Positions 49,122 through 57,282 of a stretch of 64,000 nt of DNA are shown piece after piece (within the stretch, counting starts at the first letter, position 1; each line of letters starts with the position of its first letter). The notes beneath the pieces were generated by a model that was not told where the DNA came from, made no database searches, and was given only the letters and a program-made list of their open reading frames with translations. The translations under genes and the position numbers were made by a program. The stretch is taken from contig NZ_JANIAC010000003.1 of NCBI RefSeq assembly GCF_024723255.1, positions 248,001 to 312,000 of the forward strand. The letters are read 5' to 3'. This stretch comes from Aestuariibaculum sp. M13. Lineage in GTDB: Bacteria > Bacteroidota > Bacteroidia > Flavobacteriales > Flavobacteriaceae.

Positions 49122-51491
49122 TTATTTTATCTTCTTACCTATAAAGTTTGTAGCAATAGTGGTAAATACCACAACACTAATAGAACTTAATGGCATTAAT
49201 ATCGCTGCAATAACAGGTGCTAATTGCCCGGTTACCGCAAAGTAAAGTCCAATGCTGTTGTAAATAAAAGAAAGCACAAAACTCCACTTAATTATAGTTA
49301 TGGCCTGTTTAGAGGCTTTAATAAATTGATATAGCTGATTAAATTTTGAAGCGTCTAAAATAGCATCGCAGGCAGGGCTGAAGACATTCACATTTTCTGA
49401 TAGCGCAATCCCTACATTACTTTGTGCCAGTGCTCCGGCATCGTTTAAACCATCGCCAACCATAAGTACTTTGGCACCTTCGGTCTGGTGATATTTTATG
49501 TATTCCAGCTTGTCATCTGGTTTCTGGTTGAAAATCAATTTGGTCTTGGCAGGTAGAAGTTTTTTTAGATTTTCCTGTTCTCCGGCATTATCACCCGAAA
49601 GGATAACTAAATCGAATTCCTGTTTAAGTTTATTAAATAGTTTAGATAAACCTGTACGGTAGCTGTTATAGAAGGTATATTTTCCTTTGTATTGATTGTT
49701 GGTGCTAATATGTACGGTTGTGTTTAAAATTGATGGATCACTGCCTCCCACAAAACTCGCCGAGCCAATTTTAATATTGTCGTTTAGGTAAGATGCTTCA
49801 ATACCTTTTCCTAAATGTTCTTCAAAATGATTTAAAGAAATAATATTGTGTTCATCCAGAATGTCGTAAAGGGTTCTGCTTAACGGATGGTTAGAACCGC
49901 GAAGTGTATTTTTTAATAGAATTTCTTCTGAAGCAGATAGCATATCACCATCATAAGTCGCAATACTTTTTTCATTTGAGGTTATTGTTCCTGTTTTGTC
50001 AAAAATAACCGTATTAATTTCAGCTAACTGCTCAATAACCGAAGCGTTTTTTACGTAGAATTTTAGTTTGCCAAAAATACGAAGCAGATTTCCGAAAGTA
50101 AATGGAGCTGCTAAAGCCAAAGCGCAGGGACAGGCAATTATGAGAACAGCGGTAAAAACATTAATAGCTTTGGAAGCATCAACAACATACCAATACGTTG
50201 TTGCTAATACAGCAATACTTAATATGGCAATAGTAAAACGTTTACTAATGGCATTGGTAAGTGTGGTAAAATGGTCTTCCTTATTTTTATTGAACACATC
50301 ATGACTCCATAACTGTGTTAGGTAGCTTTGTTCTACCGATTTTAAAGCTTCCATTTCTATAAGTCCGGCTGTTTGCTTGCCGCCGGCAAAAAGTTTATCA
50401 CCTGAATCTTTACTGACTGTTTTAGATTCACCGGTAACAAAGCTGTAATCTATTTGGGCATTACCGTTAATTAAAATGCCATCGGCAGGAATTAATTCTT
50501 CGTTTCTAATTAATAGTCGGTCACCTTGTTTAATATCATAAACCTGAATAGGGGTTTCTATGCCATTTTCAATTTTAGTTATGGCAATAGGGAAATAGGA
50601 TTTGTAATCGCGTTCGAAGGATAAAAATGAATAGGTTTTCTGTTGAAAAAACTTTCCGAGTAATAAAAAGAAAACCAATCCGGTCAGGCTATCGAAAAAC
50701 CCCGAGCCCAAATCGAAAATAATATCTATGGTGCTGCGAATGAAAAGTACAGCGATGCCCAAAGCAATAGGTACATCTATATTTAAAAGCCCTTTACGTA
50801 AACCTTTGTAGGCCGAAATAAAATAATCCTGACCAGCATAAAACACTACAGGTAACGAAAAGGTAAACATAAGCCAGCGAAACAAATGTTTGTATTGCTC
50901 TAACCAATATTCGCCCACTTCAAAATATTCAGGAAAGGATAAGAACATGACATTTCCAAAGGCAAAACCTGCGATCCCTAATTTGTAAATAAGTGAGCGG
51001 TTAACTTGTGCTTTTCCGGTCTTGAAATCGTCAAGAGATATATACGGTTCATAGCCAATACTACTTAAAAGAATCACAACATCTTTAAGTGATGTGTCTT
51101 GAGTATTGTAGGTTACCCGAACATTTTTTTTGCCGAAATTCACCTGGGAAGCAGAAATGCCTGGATTTAATTTGTTGAGGTTTTCTAAAATCCAGATACA
51201 TGAACTACAATGAATATGCGGAATATAAAGTGTGGTAATCTGTGTTTTACCATCGTTAAATTCGGTTAATTTTTCAATAATGTTTTCCTGAGATAAAAAA
51301 TCGTATTTACCTTCAATGTCCTTTGGGGTTGCACCAGGTGCTGCCTGTAAGTCGTAGTAACAGGTTAAGTCGTTTTCTGAAAAAATTTCATATACAGTCT
51401 TGCAACCATTACAACAGAATGTTTTATCGTTAAATGTAATAGCCTGCGAATCGCATACGTCGCCACAGTGGAAACAATTTTCTTGATCCAT
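49122..51491 (-). CDS. ccoI: Copper-transporting P-type ATPase CcoI (FixI)
   Basis: A 789-residue P1B-type ATPase that supplies copper to cbb3 oxidase. The N-terminus has a Cys-rich zinc/copper region (CFHCGDVC and FCCNGC, about 6-33), then a heavy-metal-associated domain with HCSSCIW (about 95-101), eight membrane helices including the transport motif ACPCALALA, the phosphorylation motif FDKTGT and the hinge MVGDGLNDA. It is transcribed separately, ending 81 bp before the ccoS start, with an Fnr-like box upstream at 51547-51564. Motifs are complete. Confidence 0.95.
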   Translation of the reverse strand: MDQENCFHCGDVCDSQAITFNDKTFCCNGCKTVYEIFSENDLTCYYDLQAAPGATPKDIEGKYDFLSQENIIEKLTEFNDGKTQITTLYIPHIHCSSCIWILENLNKLNPGISASQVNFGKKNVRVTYNTQDTSLKDVVILLSSIGYEPYISLDDFKTGKAQVNRSLIYKLGIAGFAFGNVMFLSFPEYFEVGEYWLEQYKHLFRWLMFTFSLPVVFYAGQDYFISAYKGLRKGLLNIDVPIALGIAVLFIRSTIDIIFDLGSGFFDSLTGLVFFLLLGKFFQQKTYSFLSFERDYKSYFPIAITKIENGIETPIQVYDIKQGDRLLIRNEELIPADGILINGNAQIDYSFVTGESKTVSKDSGDKLFAGGKQTAGLIEMEALKSVEQSYLTQLWSHDVFNKNKEDHFTTLTNAISKRFTIAILSIAVLATTYWYVVDASKAINVFTAVLIIACPCALALAAPFTFGNLLRIFGKLKFYVKNASVIEQLAEINTVIFDKTGTITSNEKSIATYDGDMLSASEEILLKNTLRGSNHPLSRTLYDILDEHNIISLNHFEEHLGKGIEASYLNDNIKIGSASFVGGSDPSILNTTVHISTNNQYKGKYTFYNSYRTGLSKLFNKLKQEFDLVILSGDNAGEQENLKKLLPAKTKLIFNQKPDDKLEYIKYHQTEGAKVLMVGDGLNDAGALAQSNVGIALSENVNVFSPACDAILDASKFNQLYQFIKASKQAITIIKWSFVLSFIYNSIGLYFAVTGQLAPVIAAILMPLSSISVVVFTTIATNFIGKKIK

Positions 51492-51518
51492 ACAATTTGC
51501 TCATTATTATACCTGTAA

Positions 51519-51526
51519 CAAAATTC
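51519..51526 (-). promoter_or_regulatory. Candidate -7 element of ccoI
   Basis: On the minus strand this reads GAATTTTG, TAnnTTTG with one mismatch in the first base, 27 bp before the ccoI start codon. It is supported by its 29.5-bp distance to the Fnr-like box centre. Confidence 0.55.
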
Positions 51527-51546
51527 CCAAAAGAACTCCTTACAAT

Positions 51547-51564
51547 ATATGACTTTTATCATGA
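51547..51564. promoter_or_regulatory. Fnr-like box between ccoI and the Crp/Fnr gene
   Basis: ATATGACTTTTATCATGA: core TGAC-TTTT-ATCA, the same 14 bases (ATGACTTTTATCAT) as in the ccoS box. For ccoI it stands at the class II position. It also lies 38 bp upstream of the Crp/Fnr start codon, where binding could repress the regulator's own promoter. Confidence 0.7.
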
Positions 51565-51601
51565 ATTTTAAGTATTTTTACCGAACATATAAATTTCAGG
51601 T

Positions 51602-52279
51602 ATGAGTAAATGTGAACAATGTATTGTTAAGCAATTTAATTCGTTAAAATCGCTTACCAAAGATGAATTGGTGCGTATTTCCGGGTGCAAAACTTCTAAA
51701 ATAATCAAAAAAGGAGAAACTATTTTTGAAGAAGGAGACGTTATAAATGGGGTTTTTTGTATCCGCGATGGGGTTTGTAAGTTATCTAAATTAAGTGCCA
51801 ACGGTAAAGATCAAATTGTAAAGTTGGTAGTGAAAGGAGACTTACTTGGGCAGCGCTCGTTGGTAACAGATGAGACAGCAAATTTAAGTGCCGTAGCCTT
51901 AAACGATATGGAAGTTTGCTTTATTCCTAAATCTGAAATTATTAGTGATCTACAGAAAAATTCCAATTTTACCCTGGATGTTTTAAAAGATATGGCTAAC
52001 GATTTGAGACAAGCCGATGATATTATTGTTAATATGGCTCAAAAATCGGTACGTCAGCGTTTAGCCGAGACATTAGTTTACCTTTACGAAAGCTTCGGAA
52101 CAAATTCAGATAAGACTTTAAGTGTGGTTTTATCTCGTGAAGATTATGCCAATATTGTAGGTACAGCTGTCGAGTCTGCTATTCGGGTACTTTCTCAGTT
52201 TAAAAAACAAGGTTTAATTTCAACTTCAGGTAAAAAAATTAAAATTGAAGACCTTGAAGGATTGAAGCGTGTTGAATAG
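51602..52279 (+). CDS. Crp/Fnr-family transcriptional regulator
   Basis: A 225-residue regulator with a cyclic-nucleotide-binding-like beta barrel (about 25-125), a long dimer helix and a Crp-type winged helix (about 150-220; VVLSREDYANIVGTAVESAIRVLSQFKKQGLI). The N-terminus starts MSKCEQC, giving Cys4 and Cys7, and Cys106 in MEVCFIP aligns with Cys122 of E. coli FNR. The third N-terminal FNR Cys is absent at its usual position; Cys29, Cys53 and Cys59 are available. An oxygen-sensing iron-sulfur cluster is therefore plausible but unproven. It is divergent from ccoI, near three of the Fnr-like boxes. Confidence 0.93.
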   Translation: MSKCEQCIVKQFNSLKSLTKDELVRISGCKTSKIIKKGETIFEEGDVINGVFCIRDGVCKLSKLSANGKDQIVKLVVKGDLLGQRSLVTDETANLSAVALNDMEVCFIPKSEIISDLQKNSNFTLDVLKDMANDLRQADDIIVNMAQKSVRQRLAETLVYLYESFGTNSDKTLSVVLSREDYANIVGTAVESAIRVLSQFKKQGLISTSGKKIKIEDLEGLKRVE

Positions 52280-52367
52280 AAACTATTAGCATTCTTCTGA
52301 TTGCCATAGATATTTCTAATTGTATAACTGTGTTTGGTGTGTAAAAATATAGTATTTTTATACAGCT

Positions 52368-53495
52368 ATGACACACGATAATACTACAAGAAAAGGATTT
52401 GTTTTCAAGTCGTACGAAGCACCGAATAAATCACCTTTCGATACTTTATTCGAAATTTTTAAAGAATTAATAACGCATACTTCTGGTGATTTCGATGAGG
52501 CTATCGATTGGTTGCGTGAACTCGATAAAGAATACAAATTAACCACTCCAGACTATTCTATAGACGATTTTATCGAAGACCTTATCAAGAAAGGCTTTAT
52601 TCGTGAAGAACTTGATCCAGATGGTAATGGTGGTATGGCAATAACTGCCAAAACCGAGCGCGCCATTCGTCAGCAGGCTTTAGATCAAATCTTCGGAAAA
52701 ATAAAACGAAGCGGACAGGGTAATCATCGAAGTAAAAGTCCTGGAGTAGGTGATGAGCATACCGGAGATTTTCGGGGGTATCAGTTTGGTGATGCCTTGG
52801 ACAAGGTGTCCATGACCGAAAGTTTAAAAAATGCTCAAATTAATCACGGCATTTCAGATTTTAACCTATCGGAAAGTGATTTAGTAGTTGAGGAAACCCT
52901 TCATAAATCGCAAATGAGCACGGTGCTTATGATAGATATTAGCCATAGTATGATATTATATGGTGAAGATCGTATAACACCGGCAAAAAAAGTAGCCATG
53001 GCTTTAGCCGAATTAATTACTACTCGATATCCAAAAGATACCTTAGATATTTTAGTATTTGGAAACGATGCCTGGCAAATAGAAATTAAAGACTTACCCT
53101 ATTTGAAAGTAGGACCTTACCATACCAATACGGTAGCCGGATTGCAACTGGCAATGGATTTACTTCGAAGAAAACGCAACACCAATAAGCAAATCTTTAT
53201 GATCACCGATGGAAAACCTAGTTGTTTGCGGTTATCTAATGGCGAGTATTTTAAAGATAGTTTTGGACTAAATCCTAATATCGTTAATAAATGTTATGCC
53301 ATGGCACAGCAAGCCAGACGTTTGCATATTCCTATTACAACCTTTATGATTGCAAAAGACAATTACTTAATGCAATTTGTCAGGGAGTTTACCTATGCCA
53401 ATCAGGGCAAAGCCTTTTATACTGGCATTAAAGGTTTAGGAGAAATGATTTTTGAAGATTACGAAACCAATAGAAAAAAGAGAATTAGAGGATAG
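52368..53495 (+). CDS. VWA domain protein
   Basis: A 375-residue protein whose C-terminal half (about 180-375) is a von Willebrand factor A domain with the metal-ion-dependent adhesion site DISHS in VLMIDISHSMILYG (about 189-193) and later acidic residues in MITDGKPS. The N-terminal half is acidic and helical. It is 3 bp upstream of an AAA+ ATPase gene; such MoxR/VWA or chelatase-like pairs couple ATP hydrolysis to insertion or remodelling. No chelatase substrate pathway is visible nearby apart from haem and cytochrome genes. Role unknown. Confidence 0.88.
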   Translation: MTHDNTTRKGFVFKSYEAPNKSPFDTLFEIFKELITHTSGDFDEAIDWLRELDKEYKLTTPDYSIDDFIEDLIKKGFIREELDPDGNGGMAITAKTERAIRQQALDQIFGKIKRSGQGNHRSKSPGVGDEHTGDFRGYQFGDALDKVSMTESLKNAQINHGISDFNLSESDLVVEETLHKSQMSTVLMIDISHSMILYGEDRITPAKKVAMALAELITTRYPKDTLDILVFGNDAWQIEIKDLPYLKVGPYHTNTVAGLQLAMDLLRRKRNTNKQIFMITDGKPSCLRLSNGEYFKDSFGLNPNIVNKCYAMAQQARRLHIPITTFMIAKDNYLMQFVREFTYANQGKAFYTGIKGLGEMIFEDYETNRKKRIRG

Positions 53496-53498
53496 CTT

Positions 53499-54965
53499 AT
53501 GAATATTGAAAACATAAAAACACTTGGAGACTTAAAGAAATCAGGTTATCAAAGTAAATCTATTAAGGACGAATTAAGAGATAATCTGATTCAAAAAATA
53601 AAAAATAAGGAAACGACTTTTGAAGGTGTTCACGGGTATGAAAATACTGTGATTCCCGAATTAGAGCGTGCTATTTTATCAAGACATAATATTAATCTAC
53701 TTGGATTACGCGGACAAGCGAAAACGCGTTTGGCGCGTTTAATGCTGAATCTTTTAGATGAGTATATTCCTTTTGTTGAAGGTTCTGAGATTAACGACGA
53801 TCCCTTTCATCCAATTTCTCGATATGCAACAGAACTAATTAAAGAAAAAGGTGATAATACTCCAATTGCCTGGTTACATCGCAGTGAACGTTTTGCTGAA
53901 AAATTGGCGACCCCCGATGTTACTGTGGCTGATATTATAGGTGATGTTGACCCAATAAAAGCAGCAAACCTGAAACTTAGTTATGCCGATGATCGTGTGA
54001 TTCATTATGGAATGATTCCTCGGGCCAACCGTTCCATTTTTGTGATTAATGAGTTGCCCGACCTGCAAGCCCGAATTCAGGTGGCTTTATTTAATATATT
54101 GCAGGAGGGAGATATACAAATCCGTGGATTTAAGTTGCGATTACCTTTAGATATTCAATTCGTGTTTACCGCCAATCCTGAAGATTATACTAACAGAGGT
54201 AGTATTGTTACACCGTTAAAGGATAGAATTGGCTCACAGATATTAACGCATTATCCGGTTAATATTGAAACGGCTAAACAGATTACAGAACAAGAAGCAA
54301 AATTGGAGGAAAGTCAGAAAGAGACCGTTGTGGTTCCGGATTTAGCCCGCGATTTATTAGAACAGATTGTTTTTGAAGCGCGTAAAAGCGATTATATCGA
54401 TGCTAAAAGTGGTGTAAGCGCTCGTTTAAGTATTACAGCTTTAGAAAATTTATTAAGTACTGCCGAGCGTCGTGCTTTACTTGCAGGCGATGAAACTACA
54501 ACGGTACGTTTATCAGATTTTATGGGGGTTATTCCTTCTATTACCGGAAAAGTAGAACTGGTGTATGAAGGCGAACAGGAAGGAGCGGCTGTTGTGGCTT
54601 ATAATTTAATTGGTGAAGCAGTGAAAAGTTTATTTGTACAATACTTTCCTAAAATTGAAAAACTAAAGAAACAGGAAGAAGAAACGCCTTATGATGATAT
54701 CATTTCTTGGTTCTTCAATCAGAAAGATGGTTTTGAATTGGGTGATAGTTTGCGTGACAAGGAATACAAAAGTCTATTAGATGGTGTAAGTCCGTTAAAC
54801 GATTTGTTAGGAAAATATCAGCCTAAACTGAATCCGATAGACAGTTATTTTATGAAAGAATTTGTACTCTGGGGACTTTCAGAATTCAACCAATTAAGTA
54901 AGCATCGTTTTTCAGACGGCATGCAATTTAAAGATCCTTATGGAAGTTTTATAAGTGGTATTTAG
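53499..54965 (+). CDS. AAA+ ATPase, magnesium-chelatase-like
   Basis: A 488-residue AAA+ ATPase paired with the VWA protein. It has Walker A GLRGQAKTR (about 68-76), a Walker B-like FVINELPDLQARIQVALFNILQEGDIQIRG segment (key residues E, D; about 172-200), the sensor FTANPEDYTNRGSIVTPLKDRIG, and a C-terminal lid region. It resembles ChlI/MoxR but is longer at the C-terminus by about 120 residues. It would work as a hexamer with the VWA partner; the client is not known. The operon ends at a clear terminator. Confidence 0.88.
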   Translation: MNIENIKTLGDLKKSGYQSKSIKDELRDNLIQKIKNKETTFEGVHGYENTVIPELERAILSRHNINLLGLRGQAKTRLARLMLNLLDEYIPFVEGSEINDDPFHPISRYATELIKEKGDNTPIAWLHRSERFAEKLATPDVTVADIIGDVDPIKAANLKLSYADDRVIHYGMIPRANRSIFVINELPDLQARIQVALFNILQEGDIQIRGFKLRLPLDIQFVFTANPEDYTNRGSIVTPLKDRIGSQILTHYPVNIETAKQITEQEAKLEESQKETVVVPDLARDLLEQIVFEARKSDYIDAKSGVSARLSITALENLLSTAERRALLAGDETTTVRLSDFMGVIPSITGKVELVYEGEQEGAAVVAYNLIGEAVKSLFVQYFPKIEKLKKQEEETPYDDIISWFFNQKDGFELGDSLRDKEYKSLLDGVSPLNDLLGKYQPKLNPIDSYFMKEFVLWGLSEFNQLSKHRFSDGMQFKDPYGSFISGI

Positions 54966-55002
54966 ATGAAATTTCCTTCTTTTTTCATATTCACGGTATA
55001 TG

Positions 55003-55048
55003 GTGGTTTAATTTGCAAATCTGTATTTTAAACCACTAATTTTTTTTA
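55003..55048 (+). terminator. Rho-independent terminator
   Basis: GTGGTTTAA (55003-55011) pairs exactly with TTAAACCAC (55028-55036), then TAATTTTTTTTATA follows. It ends the VWA/AAA+ operon, 38 bp after its stop codon. Confidence 0.8.
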
Positions 55049-55193
55049 TACCCCTAAAAAGTCTTTCTAAAGGTTTTGTTAGTGTCGTTTTTGATCTGTT
55101 TTTCGTGATTTTTTGTGTATATTAAGCAAGAACCATGTGTTTTTCGTGGTTTTTTAATAAAAAACAAATAAAAACGCTTCAGAATTTCTTAAT

Positions 55194-57272
55194 ATGGAAA
55201 CAAACCTTACTAAGAGTCCTATCAAGCTCCTTTCTTTTGATATTGATAACACGTTAATAGAATTTCACACGCTTAAAAGTAATTTTAAAAAAATCTGGAA
55301 GACCTATAAACCTGAGGATGTCATACTCACTTATAATACCGGACGGTTAATAGATGATGTTCTGCGGCTTATTAAAAAAGGGGTGCTTCCCAAACCAGAT
55401 TATATAATAGGTGGCGTTGGTACTCTAATTTACGATTGTAATAAGGATTGCATAGTTAAAGAGTTTAATGATGTTTTAGATGAAGGTTGGGATTTAGATG
55501 CTGTTGAAAAGCTAATTCAAAGCATCGATCATCCTATTAGCGATCAGCCAGCAAAGTTTCAGCATTCCTATAAACGCAGTTACTTTTTTCATGATGCCAA
55601 CGATGAACTTATTGAGAGTATTGAAGCCGATTTTGTCAAAGCTAATATGTTGGTGAATATTGTATACTCGGGTAATAAGTTTCTGGATGTACTTCCAAAA
55701 TGGGCAAACAAAGGTAATGCCTTGCAGTGGCTGTTAACTAAACTCAATTTAACAGCCGACAACGTTTTGGTTGCCGGCGATAGCGGAAACGATTCTGCCA
55801 TGTTTAATATGAAAGGTATTCGAGGCATCGTAGTTGCTAACGCACACGAAGAACTATATAAATTCACAAAATACAGACAGGTGTATCATTCCGAAGGCGA
55901 TCATGGTGATGGTGTTATTGAAGGTTTGGTGTATTATAAAGTCTTGCCAGAAGAAGCTAAAACATGTCTGGAAGAAGATCATACCGATGATTATTTTATA
56001 CAGCAGGAATTAAATCATATTGCTGAAGATGACGACAAGGAAAAATTAGAACTAATACGCGAAGGCTATGAAAAGGCTATTATTGCACTAAAGAAGAATA
56101 TAACACCACTCGGATTTTCAGCGTGTTCTATAAAAGATAATGTACCAAGTGGTACCGATGAGAATTACCATAGTGTATGGGCACGTGATGGTGCTATTAC
56201 GGTTATTGGTTCGCTATCACTTATTCACGATGAAGAAATTCATAAATGCCAGCGTCAAACTTTAGTGACTTTATTCGAACATATTTCACGAAATGGTCAG
56301 ATTCCGTCTAATGTGCGCATAAAAGATAATGTCGCCGATTATTCTGGGGTAGGTGGTATTTGCTCGATTGATAGTGGTATTTGGGTAGTTATTGCGTTTT
56401 ACGAGTATGTAAACGTTACTAAGGATATCGATTTTCTTCGTAAATATATTTCAGATATCAAAGAAACTATGCGTTGGCTTGGTGCTCATGACAGTAATAA
56501 TGATGCTTTGTTGGAAATACCTGAAGCAGGCGATTGGACCGATTTATTTGGAGGAAGTTATAATATCCTATACGACGAAATTTTATGGTATCGTGCTAAT
56601 GTATGTTACGGTCGAATGCTGGAAATGTTGGGTGATTATGAAGAAGCAGGCGAATACATTCGATGGTCTCAGGTTATTAAAAAGGAGATTCTTCAAAATT
56701 TTTGGCCATCAACACAACAAAAATTATTTCAGTCGGTATCCTTTGCCGAGCGTCAGTTTACTCTTGGTGATACTTCCTATTTAATTGCGCAAACCACACC
56801 TTTCGATTTTAGCTGGCGTTGTGATATTTTTGGAAACGTTTTAGCCTTTTTACATGGCACGGTCGATGCCGAAAAAGCGCATCAAACCTTCAAATTTATT
56901 TTAGGAGTAGGCGTTAACGATCCATTCCCTATAAGAAATGTGTATCCAGTAGTAACGCCTGGTGATCCGGATTGGAGACCTTATTACACCGTTAATTTGT
57001 TAAATCTTCCGCATCATTATCACAATGGAGGTATATGGCCTTTTGTTGGAGGATTCTGGGTGAAGTTTGTTAATAAGCTGGGATTACGTGAAGTCGCTAT
57101 TTCAGAGTTGTATAAACTGGCCTTAATTAATAAACAGGGGTTAACCGAAGAATGGGAATTTACCGAGTGGGCTCATGGAACTTCAGGTAAAGCTATGGGG
57201 AAAGCCTATCAGGCGTGGTCTGCGGCTCAGTACATTTCTGCTTGTAACGATTTAAAAGTAATTAATAACTAA
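55194..57272 (+). CDS. HAD phosphatase fused to neutral-invertase-like glycoside hydrolase
   Basis: A 692-residue fusion. Residues about 1-270 form a type IIB HAD phosphatase like sucrose-phosphate phosphatase: DIDNT (Asp16, Asp18), a Lys in WANKGNAL, and GDSGNDSAMF (about 190). Residues about 285-690 resemble GH100/neutral invertases and amylo-alpha-1,6-glucosidase relatives: VWARDGAIT, IDSGIWVVIAFYEY (the DSG block of invertases), HYHNGGIWPFVGGFW and EWAHGTSGKAMGKAYQAWSAAQYI. It thus combines a sugar-phosphate phosphatase and a glycosidase in one cytoplasmic chain. The partner gene encodes an SPS-like glycosyltransferase 10 bp downstream. Substrate identity, sucrose or a related non-reducing disaccharide, is inference. 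Confidence 0.82.
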   Translation: METNLTKSPIKLLSFDIDNTLIEFHTLKSNFKKIWKTYKPEDVILTYNTGRLIDDVLRLIKKGVLPKPDYIIGGVGTLIYDCNKDCIVKEFNDVLDEGWDLDAVEKLIQSIDHPISDQPAKFQHSYKRSYFFHDANDELIESIEADFVKANMLVNIVYSGNKFLDVLPKWANKGNALQWLLTKLNLTADNVLVAGDSGNDSAMFNMKGIRGIVVANAHEELYKFTKYRQVYHSEGDHGDGVIEGLVYYKVLPEEAKTCLEEDHTDDYFIQQELNHIAEDDDKEKLELIREGYEKAIIALKKNITPLGFSACSIKDNVPSGTDENYHSVWARDGAITVIGSLSLIHDEEIHKCQRQTLVTLFEHISRNGQIPSNVRIKDNVADYSGVGGICSIDSGIWVVIAFYEYVNVTKDIDFLRKYISDIKETMRWLGAHDSNNDALLEIPEAGDWTDLFGGSYNILYDEILWYRANVCYGRMLEMLGDYEEAGEYIRWSQVIKKEILQNFWPSTQQKLFQSVSFAERQFTLGDTSYLIAQTTPFDFSWRCDIFGNVLAFLHGTVDAEKAHQTFKFILGVGVNDPFPIRNVYPVVTPGDPDWRPYYTVNLLNLPHHYHNGGIWPFVGGFWVKFVNKLGLREVAISELYKLALINKQGLTEEWEFTEWAHGTSGKAMGKAYQAWSAAQYISACNDLKVINN

Positions 57273-57282
57273 AATATATATT

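Noticed and set aside
51573-51597. Fnr-box activation of the Crp/Fnr gene itself
   Set aside because: Candidate -7 elements (TATTTTTA, TAAATTTC) are at different distances from the box than in the other promoters; autoregulation could be repression but activation is not supported.
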